A DNA stretch of 64,000 bases from contig NZ_LS483250.1 in the NCBI RefSeq assembly GCF_900465055.1, forward strand, positions 434,001 to 498,000, read 5' to 3'. Below are positions 35,523 through 45,095 of the stretch, one piece after another (positions within the stretch are counted from its first letter, which is position 1; the number at the start of each line of letters is the position of its first letter). Position numbers and translations under genes: made by a program. Source of the DNA: Moritella yayanosii. Its GTDB lineage: Bacteria > Pseudomonadota > Gammaproteobacteria > Enterobacterales > Moritellaceae. The notes beneath the pieces were generated by a model, which did no database searches, was not told the DNA's origin, and was given only the letters and a program-made list of their open reading frames with translations.

Positions 35523-36998
35523 TTGAAAAATAGAGTTGTTATTTACTTAGTTGTTATTATCAGTGTCATTATTATTTATCAGATCAACCGTTCTGAGAGC
35601 AAACAGTTAGATAAATTTCAACAATCATTTCAGGTGGTAGAGGGGCGTTTAGGTGAGCTTTTCTATCAACTTCAAGCTATCCAATATGGCATGTCACAAC
35701 TGAACAGCTTAAGTAGTCCATTAGCGAATGAGGCAAGCTTAAATTTCAAACGTACCGAAGATAATACCTGTCAAATATCAAAAAATCGGAGTCGGGAACA
35801 AATGTACGACTTTGAAACCAATTTTTTAGTGGTGAGTGATGGTTCCGGTTGTGAGCCAAATTCGATATTACACGATAAGATCATTGAGACCATAAAGATC
35901 GCACCAATGATGACATTTTTGGCCGGGCGTGCAGAAGATGTGATTAGTCTTTATTTTATCTCTATGGATAAATTTGTGATCACCTCACCAAAGTATAATG
36001 CGTTGGTAATCAAGCCCAGTGAATTTGAAAGTAAACTATTTACACGACCTTATATGCAAAAAATATTCAGTGTGGGTATTGAAAATCTGGGCAATCATAT
36101 TTTCATTTCGGGTCCGTATGCAGATTTTAGTTTAAATAAAGACGTGATTACTTTTTCCATTGCTATTTTTATGAATAAAGAGTTTTATGGTGTGCTTAAT
36201 ATGGATATTTTATGGGAAGATTTGGTTGCCGGAATAGACTCAGACTTTCACATTATTAATGATCCGAAACCGATACCTGGTGATTCACTACTCAGTGAAC
36301 CGCTCAGTTTTGATGGTTTGGCCAGCGATTTACGTTTAGTTATGCCTAACTCGATGAGTGATCAACTTACCTATTTAATTAAAAACAGTATTGTTGATAT
36401 CGCTTTCTATTTTATTGCTATTGTACTGGCTGGGTGGGTGCTATATACCTTGAACTTACGTATGGTATCGCAGAAATTAACCACTGAATCACATCATGAC
36501 CCTTTGACTGGTCTGCTAAATCGCCGTGGTTTTATGGCTGAACTGAAAAATATTGAACGTCATCAGTTTTATTCTTTCATGATCATAGATCTAGATAACT
36601 TTAAGCACGTTAACGATACGTATGGTCACCCGGTGGGTGATGACGTATTGCTCCGAGTTGCAACCGTTATTCAGCAACAAATCCGTGAAAAGGACATATT
36701 ATTACGTCTCGGTGGTGAAGAATTTGGTTTGCTGATCGCTTATAACAAAGATAATAAACAAATTAATATATTTGAACGTATCTGTGAAGCGGTAGCGCAC
36801 TTACCACATTACAGTGAAGATATTGAGTTTCACGTGACCATGTCTGGTGGGGCCGTGACAACGTCATCAATTGATCAGATTAAATCAATCAAAAGTATCA
36901 TGAAGCAAGCTGATGCACTCTTGTATGAAGCTAAGGTAGCGGGTAAAAATCGGGTGTTGTATGGCGACTTTAATGGCAGTAACTCACAGAAACCCTAA
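35523..36998 (+). CDS. Membrane-bound diguanylate cyclase with periplasmic sensor
   Basis: 491 residues from a TTG at 35523; the frame is open to another TTG at 35466, but the shorter form begins just before the first membrane helix (VVIYLVVIISVIIIYQI). Residues about 25-305 form a periplasmic sensor of Cache-like size, the second helix is IVDIAFYFIAIVLAGWVLYTL and the cytoplasmic GGDEF domain follows (HDPLTGLLNRRGFMAEL, DLDNFKHVNDTYGHPVGDDVL). Active site LRLGGEEFGLLI is intact and the inhibitory I-site REKD is in place, so feedback-regulated c-di-GMP synthesis is expected. The signal sensed is unknown. Single gene. Confidence 0.88.
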   Translation: MKNRVVIYLVVIISVIIIYQINRSESKQLDKFQQSFQVVEGRLGELFYQLQAIQYGMSQLNSLSSPLANEASLNFKRTEDNTCQISKNRSREQMYDFETNFLVVSDGSGCEPNSILHDKIIETIKIAPMMTFLAGRAEDVISLYFISMDKFVITSPKYNALVIKPSEFESKLFTRPYMQKIFSVGIENLGNHIFISGPYADFSLNKDVITFSIAIFMNKEFYGVLNMDILWEDLVAGIDSDFHIINDPKPIPGDSLLSEPLSFDGLASDLRLVMPNSMSDQLTYLIKNSIVDIAFYFIAIVLAGWVLYTLNLRMVSQKLTTESHHDPLTGLLNRRGFMAELKNIERHQFYSFMIIDLDNFKHVNDTYGHPVGDDVLLRVATVIQQQIREKDILLRLGGEEFGLLIAYNKDNKQINIFERICEAVAHLPHYSEDIEFHVTMSGGAVTTSSIDQIKSIKSIMKQADALLYEAKVAGKNRVLYGDFNGSNSQKP

Positions 36999-37344
36999 TT
37001 CAATAGCGTTAAAAAAACGTCTGTAATACCCCCATAAAAGTTGGTTCGGTTCAATAGAATGCCTTCCATCTCGAACAATAAATATCACTAAAGTAATAGA
37101 TATGTTAAGAAAATGTATTATGTCTAACTAGTGAGAGTCTATAACCTGGTCAAACCAGCTCGATACTGAGTATTTTGTAAGTAATTTGATTCAGGATGTC
37201 TCGTTTTAGCGTATTTTTGTGCTCGAACGCTCATTTTCATTCTTTATTTGTTTTAATTATGTATTTAAAGTGTAAATTCAAATCCACACGAACATTGTGT
37301 ACACCCTACATAAAATAAAATAAAATAAAACAAAGGAATGAATC
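36999..37344. promoter_or_regulatory. glpF upstream region with GlpR-like sites
   Basis: 346 bases without a gene. GTGCTCGAACGCTCAT (37220-37235) is an inverted pair of GlpR-like halves with a 2-base spacer, the same spacing as the glpT site; CGAACAT (37289-37295) is another half-site. A run of five TAAAA units at 37310-37330 precedes the ribosome site AAAGGA. Confidence 0.45.
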
Positions 37345-38202
37345 ATGGCTAACAATAAACAACGTACTCTGATGGGCGAATGCCTAGCTGAGTTTATTGG
37401 TACTGGACTGTTAATCTTTTTTGGTGTCGGCTGTGTAGCTGCATTAGTATTAACAGGCGCTAGTTTTGGTCAATGGGAAATCAGTATTATCTGGGGTATG
37501 GGTGTAGCCATTGCTATTTACTGTACCGCTGGTGTTTCTGGTGCTCACATTAACCCAGCCGTGACGATTGCTTTAGCAGCTTTCCACGGATTTGATAAAA
37601 GCAAAGTATTACCTTATATTTTCGCGCAACTATCCGGTGCTTTCTGCTCAGCAGCTTTAGTATACGGCTTATATAGCAATTTATTTACTGACTACGAAAT
37701 CGCAAACGGTTTCCTACGTAGCAGTGAAGCGGCATTATCGACAGCGGGTATCTTCTCAACTTACCCACACCCATCACTCTCATTCATTGGTGCATTTGCG
37801 GTTGAATTTGTAATTACTGCCGTATTAATGTTCGTTATCTTAGCGTTAGGTGACGAAAAAAATGGCGATCGACGCGGTGCAATGAACCCGATTCTTATCG
37901 GTGTAGTAATTGCAGTTATCGGTGGGTCTTTAGGTCCACTAACTGGTTTCGCAATGAACCCTGCACGTGACTTTGGTCCTAAACTATTCGCTTACTTCGC
38001 AGGTTGGGACTATGCATTAACAGGTGCTAAAGATATTCCTTACTTCATCGTGCCAATCTTAGGCCCAATTGTAGGTGCATGTTTCGGTGGCTGGTTATAT
38101 CCAAAAGTGATTGGTCAATATCTACCATCAGCAGGTCACGGTTGTACTATCCCAAACCAGTGTGATGACGAATCCGCTGAAGGTGAAGCTGCTAAAGTAT
38201 AA
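37345..38202 (+). CDS. glpF: Glycerol uptake facilitator (aquaglyceroporin) GlpF
   Basis: Inner-membrane channel for glycerol diffusion, 285 residues, six helices and two half-helices. The two channel motifs are GAHINPAVTIAL and GFAMNPARDFGPK; the aspartate after the second NPAR is the mark of glycerol-conducting rather than pure water channels. The acidic C-terminal tail (CDDESAEGEAAKV) is typical of marine homologues. Followed by glpK 208 bases later, likely the same regulon. Confidence 0.96.
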   Translation: MANNKQRTLMGECLAEFIGTGLLIFFGVGCVAALVLTGASFGQWEISIIWGMGVAIAIYCTAGVSGAHINPAVTIALAAFHGFDKSKVLPYIFAQLSGAFCSAALVYGLYSNLFTDYEIANGFLRSSEAALSTAGIFSTYPHPSLSFIGAFAVEFVITAVLMFVILALGDEKNGDRRGAMNPILIGVVIAVIGGSLGPLTGFAMNPARDFGPKLFAYFAGWDYALTGAKDIPYFIVPILGPIVGACFGGWLYPKVIGQYLPSAGHGCTIPNQCDDESAEGEAAKV

Positions 38203-38410
38203 TCTGACAACGATGAATCATTGTTTAATAAATGTTGAATAATACCTAACCAACTTTGAATACGATATTATTTACAACGAATAAATAAAATAAACATGTA
38301 AATCAATACGTAACATCATAAAAATGCTTGGGTATATAATTAAATAAGACCTATTACTTTAAACATTAAGTATAAAGTACTCTACCAAACGAAATTAAAA
38401 GGACTTCATA

Positions 38411-39943
38411 ATGACTGATAAAAAATACATTATTGCTTTAGACCAAGGTACAACTAGTTCTCGTGCCGTTATTCTTGACCACGATGCAAATATTGTCAGC
38501 GTTTCTCAACGTGAATTTACGCAAATCTATCCGCAAGCCGGTTGGGTTGAACATGATCCACTTGAAATTTATGCAACTCAGAGTTCAGTGTTAGTTGAAG
38601 TGTTAGCGAAAACAGGTATCACCAGCGATGAAATCGCCGCTATCGGTATTACCAACCAACGTGAAACGACTATTGTTTGGAATAAAGAAACAGGCAAGCC
38701 AGTTTATAACGCAATCGTATGGCAGTGTCGTCGTACCGCAGAAATGTGCGATAAATTAAAAGCACAAGACGCTGGTTTTGAAGAGTATGTTCGTGAAAAT
38801 ACTGGTCTGGTTGTTGACCCGTACTTCTCTGGTACAAAAATAAAATGGATCCTTGATAATGTAGAGGGGGCCCGTGACGACGCTGAAGCTGGTAAATTGC
38901 TGTTCGGTACCGTTGATACTTGGCTAGTTTGGAAAATGACACAAGGCAAAGTTCACGTCACAGACCACACTAACGCATCTCGTACTATGTTGTTTAACAT
39001 CAATACACTACAGTGGGATGAGAAACTACTTAAGATCCTAGATATACCGCTATCTATGATGGCTGAAGTAAAATCTTCTTCAGAAGTGTACGGCCAAATG
39101 AATATTGGTGGTAAAGGCGGTACGCGTATCCCTATCGCTGGTATTGCCGGTGATCAGCAAGCTGCACTTTATGGTCAAATGTGTGTAGAGCAAGGTCAAG
39201 CGAAAAACACTTATGGTACGGGTTGTTTCTTATTAATGAACACGGGTAAAGAAAAAGTAACATCGAAAAATGGCCTACTAACTACCTTAGCATGTGGTCC
39301 TCGTGGTGAAGTTGCTTATGCACTTGAAGGCGCTGTATTTATGGCTGGTGCTTCTATCCAATGGTTACGTGACGAAATGAAGTTACTTTCAGATGCAAAA
39401 GATTCAGAATATTTTGCCACCAAAGTAGACTCATCAAACGGTGTTTATGTTGTTCCTGCATTTACTGGTTTAGGCGCTCCGTACTGGGATGCTTATGCAC
39501 GTGGTACGATTGTTGGTCTAACACGTGGTGTGGGTGCAAACCATATTATCCGTGCAACACTTGAAAGTATTGCCTATCAAACACGCGACGTACTGGATGC
39601 GATGCAAGCGGATTCAGGCATTAAATTGGCTGAACTTCGTGTAGATGGCGGTGCAGTAGCAAATAACTTCCTAATGCAATTCCAAGCGGATGTACTAAAT
39701 ACAACAGTATTACGTCCGGCTGTAACAGAAGTAACTGCACTAGGTGCTGCATACCTTGCTGGTCTGGCTGTTGGTTTCTGGGATGGTCTAGATGAACTTT
39801 CTGATAAAGCAGTTATCGAAAAATCATTTGTACCACACGATGATGAAGTGAAGCGTCAACGTCGTTACCGTGGTTGGAAACGAGCGGTTAAAGCGGCGCA
39901 GTCATGGGCTGAAGGTCATGACGAAGAAGATGATTTACTGTAA
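38411..39943 (+). CDS. glpK: Glycerol kinase
   Basis: FGGY-family kinase forming glycerol 3-phosphate from glycerol and ATP in the cytoplasm. 510 residues (E. coli 502). Seen: [15 protein letters not shown] phosphate loop near residue 10, [53 protein letters not shown] and the C-terminal [18 protein letters not shown]. Ribosome site AAAAGGA is 7 bases upstream. The long acidic C-terminus GHDEEDDLL is unremarkable. A strong hairpin follows. Confidence 0.97.
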   Translation: MTDKKYIIALDQGTTSSRAVILDHDANIVSVSQREFTQIYPQAGWVEHDPLEIYATQSSVLVEVLAKTGITSDEIAAIGITNQRETTIVWNKETGKPVYNAIVWQCRRTAEMCDKLKAQDAGFEEYVRENTGLVVDPYFSGTKIKWILDNVEGARDDAEAGKLLFGTVDTWLVWKMTQGKVHVTDHTNASRTMLFNINTLQWDEKLLKILDIPLSMMAEVKSSSEVYGQMNIGGKGGTRIPIAGIAGDQQAALYGQMCVEQGQAKNTYGTGCFLLMNTGKEKVTSKNGLLTTLACGPRGEVAYALEGAVFMAGASIQWLRDEMKLLSDAKDSEYFATKVDSSNGVYVVPAFTGLGAPYWDAYARGTIVGLTRGVGANHIIRATLESIAYQTRDVLDAMQADSGIKLAELRVDGGAVANNFLMQFQADVLNTTVLRPAVTEVTALGAAYLAGLAVGFWDGLDELSDKAVIEKSFVPHDDEVKRQRRYRGWKRAVKAAQSWAEGHDEEDDLL

Positions 39944-39991
39944 TCGTGTTTGAGTTTGATTGCCAATAGGCCATCATCCGAGTCTAGATAG

Positions 39992-40046
39992 AAAGAGTGC
40001 CGGTTATATAAATAGAAAGTGTTTATAGAGTGGCGCTCTTTTTTTT
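39992..40046 (+). terminator. Terminator of glpK
   Basis: Arms AAGAGTGCC (39993-40001) and GGCGCTCTT (40032-40040), one wobble pair, followed by a run of eight T; the loop is 30 bases long. Confidence 0.6.
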
Positions 40047-40124
40047 GGATTTTTTATGTGTTTTCGCATTATTTGGTCTATTTTTGTCATCATGTGGACA
40101 TGGTTTTAATATTTAATAGCCATT

Positions 40125-40243
40125 CGAGCATTCATGATCGGTAAGTTAACGTATAATGTTCGAAATGTAAAAATAAATGCTCGACCTCGAAAGTAAGTGG
40201 TGATTTTAATACCAAAGTGTTCTATATTAGTTGCAGATGTTCG
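40125..40243. promoter_or_regulatory. Cluster of GlpR-like half-sites upstream of glpD
   Basis: Four half-sites of the form ATG(T/C)TCG or its complement: CGAGCAT at 40125, ATGTTCG at 40156, ATGCTCG at 40177 and ATGTTCG at 40237. Such clustering in 120 bases before glpD is unlikely by chance and suits a DeoR-type repressor. Confidence 0.5.
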
Positions 40244-40289
40244 ATAGCGGTCGTTCGCTCAAACAAGAATGTATTAAAGTGAGTTTAGT

Positions 40290-41849
40290 ATGAATAATGG
40301 AAATCAGAAAGTAATGACCAATGACATGAATAATAAAGTGTTAGACCTGATCGTGGTAGGCGGCGGTATTAATGGTGCTGGTATTGCAGCAGATGCTGCT
40401 GGCAGAGGCCTAACTGTTGGTTTATATGAAGCAGCTGATTTTGCTTCAGCAACGTCATCAGCAAGCTCTAAATTAATTCATGGTGGTTTACGTTACCTTG
40501 AACATTACGAGTTTCGCCTGGTATCTGAAGCATTAGCAGAACGCGAAGTATTACTTAAGAAAGCGCCACATATTGTTAAACCAATGCGTTTCCGTTTACC
40601 ACATCGTCCTTTTTTACGTCCTGCATTACTCATTCGTGCTGGCTTGTTTTTGTATGACAACTTGGGTAAACGTACAACGTTAGAAGGCAGTAAACAAATA
40701 AATTTAGCGAAATCAGGCTTACTTAAAAAAGAAATTACCAAAGGTTTTGAATATTCAGATTGCTGGGTTGATGATGCGCGTTTAGTGATCCTAAATGCCA
40801 TGGCTGCACAACGTAACGGCGCCGAAGTTGAAAACTATTGCCGTGTAGAAAAAGCCGTTCGTAAAGATGGTTTATGGCAAGTCACTATATTAAACGAACA
40901 AACCAATGTCCGTTTTGAGCGTACTGCGCGTGCATTAGTGAACGCAGCGGGTCCTTGGGTTAAACAATTTTTCGATGACAGCATGGAAGAAGAGTCGCCA
41001 CGTAACATCCGTTTGGTGAAAGGTTCACACATCGTTGTCCCGCGTATTCATGACGAAGAGCAAGCTTACATTCTACAAAACAAAGATAACCGTATTGTTT
41101 TTGTTATTCCTTACATGGAAGACTTTTCTATTATCGGTACGACAGATGTTGAATATGTTGGCGACCCACGTAAAGTCGCGATCTCTGATGACGAGATTGA
41201 TTACCTGATTGACGTGGTAAACGAGCATTTTGTTAAGCAACTTGCACCAAGTGATGTAGTTTGGACTTATAGCGGCGTGCGTCCACTGTGTGATGACGAA
41301 TCTTCATCACCACAAGCAATCACCCGTGATTACACACTGGAAATTGAGCAAGAAGGCACACAAGCGCCATTGCTATCTATCTTCGGTGGCAAGTTAACGA
41401 CTTACCGTAAACTAGCGGAGTCGGCAATGAAACTAATGTCACCGTACTTTGATAAAATGGGTGATTCATGGACAGCTGATACAGCGCTTCCTGGTGGTGA
41501 TTTTAATTACCCACGTACGCAATTAGTTGAAAATATCTGTTCACAGCATTTATGGTTAAACCCTGAAACAGCGAAGCGTTATGTTAATCAGTTTGGCACT
41601 GATTCTTGGGACTTATTTGCGGGGTGCACATCTGAAGCTGATTTCGGTATTCACTTTGGCCAGGGTGTTTACAGTCGTGAAATTGATTACTTAATTGAAA
41701 CTGAATTTGCCAAGAAAGCAGAAGACGTATTATGGCGTCGTACCAAGCTTGGTTTGTACTTAAGCAAAGAACAACAAGCGGCGGTTGCTGACTACATCAA
41801 TGCAAAAGTGGTAAAGCAAAACCCAGTAAAGCTAGATAAAGTTGGTTAA
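40290..41849 (+). CDS. glpD: Aerobic glycerol-3-phosphate dehydrogenase GlpD
   Basis: FAD enzyme on the inner membrane that oxidises glycerol 3-phosphate to dihydroxyacetone phosphate and passes electrons to quinone. 519 residues. FAD motif LDLIVVGGGINGAGIAADAAGRG, then ATSSASSKLIHGGLRYLEHYEFRL, FEYSDCWVDDARLV, GTTDVEYVGDP and YSGVRPLCDDESSSPQAITRDYTL follow E. coli GlpD. An inner ATG at 40326 would remove 12 residues and fit the family start slightly better; the choice is open. Single gene with its own terminator. Confidence 0.96.
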   Translation: MNNGNQKVMTNDMNNKVLDLIVVGGGINGAGIAADAAGRGLTVGLYEAADFASATSSASSKLIHGGLRYLEHYEFRLVSEALAEREVLLKKAPHIVKPMRFRLPHRPFLRPALLIRAGLFLYDNLGKRTTLEGSKQINLAKSGLLKKEITKGFEYSDCWVDDARLVILNAMAAQRNGAEVENYCRVEKAVRKDGLWQVTILNEQTNVRFERTARALVNAAGPWVKQFFDDSMEEESPRNIRLVKGSHIVVPRIHDEEQAYILQNKDNRIVFVIPYMEDFSIIGTTDVEYVGDPRKVAISDDEIDYLIDVVNEHFVKQLAPSDVVWTYSGVRPLCDDESSSPQAITRDYTLEIEQEGTQAPLLSIFGGKLTTYRKLAESAMKLMSPYFDKMGDSWTADTALPGGDFNYPRTQLVENICSQHLWLNPETAKRYVNQFGTDSWDLFAGCTSEADFGIHFGQGVYSREIDYLIETEFAKKAEDVLWRRTKLGLYLSKEQQAAVADYINAKVVKQNPVKLDKVG

Positions 41850-41888
41850 TTGCGTAACACACTGCGCTAATTAAACAGCTTAATTAAG

Positions 41889-41920
41889 CGCTACTAATCA
41901 TTGATTGGTGGCGTTTTTTT
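41889..41920 (+). terminator. Terminator of glpD
   Basis: Twelve-pair hairpin, arms CGCTACTAATCA and TGATTGGTGGCG with two wobble pairs, then seven T. Confidence 0.8.
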
Positions 41921-41969
41921 ATACCTGACGTTTATGAATAGTAGGGTAAGATCATAAGGGAGGGGCTTA

Positions 41970-43712
41970 TTACATGCCGGAATAATTGGGCCCGCTACCG
42001 CCTTCCGCTGGTGTCCAGACGATGTTTTGTGATGGATCTTTAATATCGCAAGCCTTGCAGTGAATACAGTTTTCAGCATTAATCTGGAATTTCACTTCTT
42101 CGTCGATGATTATTATTTCATAAACTGCCGCTGGGCAATAACGTTGCGCAGGCTCTGCAAAGCGGGGTAGGTTAGTACTCATAGGTATACTGGGGTCGGT
42201 AAGTTTAAGGTGGCATGGCTGATTGGCATCATGTTGTATATGAGCTAAAAACACCGAACTTAGGCGGTCAAAGGTTAAGAGGTTATCTGGTTTAGGGTAA
42301 GTGATTGCTAACGACTGAGTGACTTTTTGTAATTGGCTATGGTCTGGTTTTGAATCGTGCAGGGTAAAGGGTAAGCTTTTATGCAGTATGTTCTGTTCAA
42401 ACCAAGCCACGCCTAACATGGCATTACATCTGTGGGTGATGGGGGCAAAATTACGGGATTGATATAACTCTTGATACACCCATGACGCTTTATACAATAA
42501 GGTGAAATGTTCGAGGCTGTTACCTGTATCGATCTCGTTATTCAATTTTACATCCTTGTTTAACGCTTTATTTAAGTATTGTTCTTGCCCTTGCTCTCGT
42601 TTTTCGTTGGCTTTATAGCGATCTAACGCCATTGCTGCAAATACAGCTTCAGCACCTATCATGCCCGTTTTCATTGCGGTATGCGTGCCCTTTAATTTAG
42701 CTACATTCAAAGTACCCGCATCACAACCCAGTAATAGGCCGCCGGGGAACACCATCTTAGGGAGGCTGTTATAACCACCCTTGGTGATGGTTCTGGCGCC
42801 GTAAGCAAGGCGTTTTCCACCTTTTAGATAGCGGCTGAACGTGGGGTGTAATTTAAGGCGTTGAAATTCTTCGAAAGGACTGAGGTAGGGGTTCTGGTAG
42901 TTTAAATCGGTGATGAGACCGACGTAAACCTGATCTTTGCCAACGTGATAGAGAAACCCACCACCTGTGGCTCCGTGTTCAGCTAGTGGCCAGCCGATGC
43001 TGTGCATGACTAATCCCGGATGATGCAGGGCTGGGTCTATTTGCCACAGTTCTTTAATGCCCAGTCCGTAATGCTGTGGATCGGCGTCTTTATCTAACTG
43101 GTATTTTTCGATTAATTGTTTGCCTAAATGACCGCGTGATCCTTCGGTGACTAAAGTATATTTGCCAATGAGTTCCATGCCCGGCATAAAATTGTTTTTT
43201 TCATTACCGTGTTTGTCTCGACCCATGTCCCCCGTGATCACCCCTTTGACGCTGCCATCGTCATCAAATGTTAATTCATTAGCGGCAAAACCAGTGAATA
43301 TTTCGACACCCAAATCTTCAGCTTGCTTGGCTAACCAAATACATAAATCGCCAAGACTGATGATATAGTTATGTTTGTTGTCTAAGCTTGATGGCACTAA
43401 CATGTTAGGGACACGGCGGGCTGTGGTTGCATTTTTGAGTAACCAGGTATCATCTTGTTTGACTGTGTTAGTCACTGGTGTGTTTAAATTTTTCCAGTCG
43501 GGGAATAGTTCGTCTAATGCGTGGGTTTCAAAGATAGTACCCGCCAGGATATGGCCACCGATATCGGCCGCTTTTTCGAGTACGCAAACGCTCAGTTCGG
43601 TGTCTGATTCAAGTGCAAGTTGATGTAAGCGACAGGCCGCAGACAACCCCGCTGGACCAGCACCGACAATGACAACATCAAATTCCATTGATTCACGTTT
43701 CACGCTTGGCAT
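41970..43712 (-). CDS. Electron transfer flavoprotein-ubiquinone oxidoreductase
   Basis: Membrane-associated FAD/[4Fe-4S] enzyme that takes electrons from ETF (etfBA at 60.9 kb) to ubiquinone. From MPSVKRESMEFDVVIVGAGPAGLSAACRL (FAD dinucleotide fold) through GFLYHVGKDQVYVGLITDL-type quinone-site text to a C-terminal ferredoxin motif, INAENCIHCKACDIKDPSQN, then EGGSGPNYSGM. Start: the frame is open to 43775, but the ATG at 43712 has GGATAAGG upstream; the ATG at 43688 is also possible. That gives 580 residues. Unusual only in being 17 kb from etfBA. Confidence 0.94.
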   Translation of the reverse strand: MPSVKRESMEFDVVIVGAGPAGLSAACRLHQLALESDTELSVCVLEKAADIGGHILAGTIFETHALDELFPDWKNLNTPVTNTVKQDDTWLLKNATTARRVPNMLVPSSLDNKHNYIISLGDLCIWLAKQAEDLGVEIFTGFAANELTFDDDGSVKGVITGDMGRDKHGNEKNNFMPGMELIGKYTLVTEGSRGHLGKQLIEKYQLDKDADPQHYGLGIKELWQIDPALHHPGLVMHSIGWPLAEHGATGGGFLYHVGKDQVYVGLITDLNYQNPYLSPFEEFQRLKLHPTFSRYLKGGKRLAYGARTITKGGYNSLPKMVFPGGLLLGCDAGTLNVAKLKGTHTAMKTGMIGAEAVFAAMALDRYKANEKREQGQEQYLNKALNKDVKLNNEIDTGNSLEHFTLLYKASWVYQELYQSRNFAPITHRCNAMLGVAWFEQNILHKSLPFTLHDSKPDHSQLQKVTQSLAITYPKPDNLLTFDRLSSVFLAHIQHDANQPCHLKLTDPSIPMSTNLPRFAEPAQRYCPAAVYEIIIIDEEVKFQINAENCIHCKACDIKDPSQNIVWTPAEGGSGPNYSGM

Positions 43713-43756
43713 CCTTATCCACTCACTTTTATTAAGTATTGTGTATGTTTGAATAA

Positions 43757-43999
43757 GTGCCGGGTAATTCGACAATTACAGCGACGTCAATGATTGAAAA
43801 AAACACCCCGGATATGGCCCCCGAATTTTGGACAAACCAGATCCGAGCGACATTAGCGAAAGGTGGCGAAGAAGGTCGTATTGTTGTGGCTGGTGATTAT
43901 GCCGCAGAAAACTTTTTATTGAACAACAAAGCGATGTGGAGTCAGTGGGTGCCGAAGAACGTGGTTAAAAAGGTTGAGATTGCGTTAGCTGATTTATAA
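43757..43999 (+). CDS. Unknown protein, 69-80 residues
   Basis: Frame from GTG 43757 or ATG 43790 (MIEKNTPDMAPEFWTNQIRA) to 43999 (VVKKVEIALADL). The text looks protein-like, with a GGEEGRIVVAGDYAAENFLL stretch, but I do not recognise it. No ribosome site is visible at either start, so it may be the tail of a lost longer gene. A hairpin with T-run lies 95 bases downstream on the same strand. Confidence 0.4.
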   Translation: MPGNSTITATSMIEKNTPDMAPEFWTNQIRATLAKGGEEGRIVVAGDYAAENFLLNNKAMWSQWVPKNVVKKVEIALADL

Positions 44000-44093
44000 T
44001 CGCTAACACGCCTTACCATGTGGAACTACTTGTTTTTTAATATAGAATTGGTTAGTAATGCACTGGGTAGTAATGGTTGAGACATGAGCTTCC

Positions 44094-44119
44094 AAAGGAA
44101 GCTGAAATGCTTCCTTTTT
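44094..44119 (+). terminator. Terminator after the unknown ORF
   Basis: Arms AAAGGAAGC and GCTTCCTTT with a 6-base loop and further T on the plus strand. It also separates the convergent SRPBCC gene. Confidence 0.65.
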
Positions 44120-44155
44120 AACGATTATTTTTGTTAAAGGTTACATTTTATGTCG

Positions 44156-44500
44156 CTAAGAGAATGTTTCTTGCAATGCAGATAATAGCGCTTGGTAAAT
44201 AGGATCACAGAACTCAGCGACTTCTTTGCTATTTGTTGACTCGAAACTTGAACGCCATTCAACGAACGTGCCGTTATGTGTCTGCGATAATTGAACGCTG
44301 CCAATATAGTTGTCTACCGCATCTTTAGCGATTGGGCCAGGACCATCATCAATGCTGTATGAAAAACTATGTTGCGCACCGACGATACGCAAAGAAGTGA
44401 TCACACCTGCAGCCCATGATAAATCGTGGAAGTTACTGATGGTGTCCCAAACTTTGTCGATAGGTGCGTTGATATTTATCGTGTTGTAGCAATGACCCAT
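44156..44500 (-). CDS. SRPBCC (START-like) protein with an internal deletion
   Basis: 114 residues. The start MGHCYNTININAPIDKVWDT and the end GTFVEWRSSFESTNSKEVAEF are typical of polyketide cyclase/START-like lipid-binding proteins of about 140 residues. Between ITSLRIVGAQ (to about residue 43) and HSFSYSIDDGPGPIAKD the usual strand with the GAKRVL-type and ETLL-type segments is absent, so about 25-30 residues appear to be missing in frame. The fold would lose one or two strands of its beta sheet; function is doubtful. Ribosome site AAGGA is good. Confidence 0.65.
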   Translation of the reverse strand: MGHCYNTININAPIDKVWDTISNFHDLSWAAGVITSLRIVGAQHSFSYSIDDGPGPIAKDAVDNYIGSVQLSQTHNGTFVEWRSSFESTNSKEVAEFCDPIYQALLSALQETFS

Positions 44501-44662
44501 TAACTTTTCCTTACATGTGGGGCGTACACATTCAGTTTAGTTAGTTTTTTGGGTATCTCAAGCAAGGCGAGGATTCGGGAATTCATCACGATCATCCTTA
44601 GTAACCTCTGAAAAGTACACAGTGCTACTCAAAGGATTACTTAAAAATTCGATCCGTCAATT

Positions 44663-44729
44663 TCCCTTGGTAATTATAAAAACGACAGAGTCGCTTGGTA
44701 GTTATGGTACGACAGAGTCCCTTGGTGTT
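44663..44729. repeat. 27-base tandem repeat, about 2.5 copies
   Basis: Unit ACGACAGAGTCGCTTGGTAG plus TTATGGT at 44682-44708, repeated with changes from 44709 (ACGACAGAGTCCCTTGGTG), with a partial copy before it from 44663. Origin unknown. Confidence 0.6.
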
Positions 44730-44813
44730 CACAATGAGTGAGTAAAAACTCTAAGCTGAAAAGGGGCAGAAATGACTTAACATTATTCCTCTAAGCTGCA
44801 AGTGTACCCACTA

Positions 44814-44857
44814 AAATTAGCCGTAAATTAGCCGTAAATTAGCCGTAAATTAGCCGT
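44814..44857. repeat. 11-base tandem repeat, four exact copies
   Basis: AAATTAGCCGT repeated four times without change, then a degenerate fifth copy (GAATTAACCTT). The surrounding spacer 44501-45095 holds no other recognised feature apart from the 27-base repeat and the GST promoter. Confidence 0.9.
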
Positions 44858-45095
44858 GAATTAACCTTGAACTCACGGCTCAACATGACTGGCGGGTGAT
44901 AACCTGTTGCCATTAGTTCAACACCCTAGAATCCATCGTGTTCTATATCGACATAGTATTCACATCGATTAGAAGAAATCATCCTTGTGCTTTAAAGACC
45001 TTTAATGGCACACTCATTACCAATACGATAAAGGATTTAAGCAACGGCCAAATAGCCAATAACGGTTTTGGCCAAAGGTGATTCAAGGAATTAAT

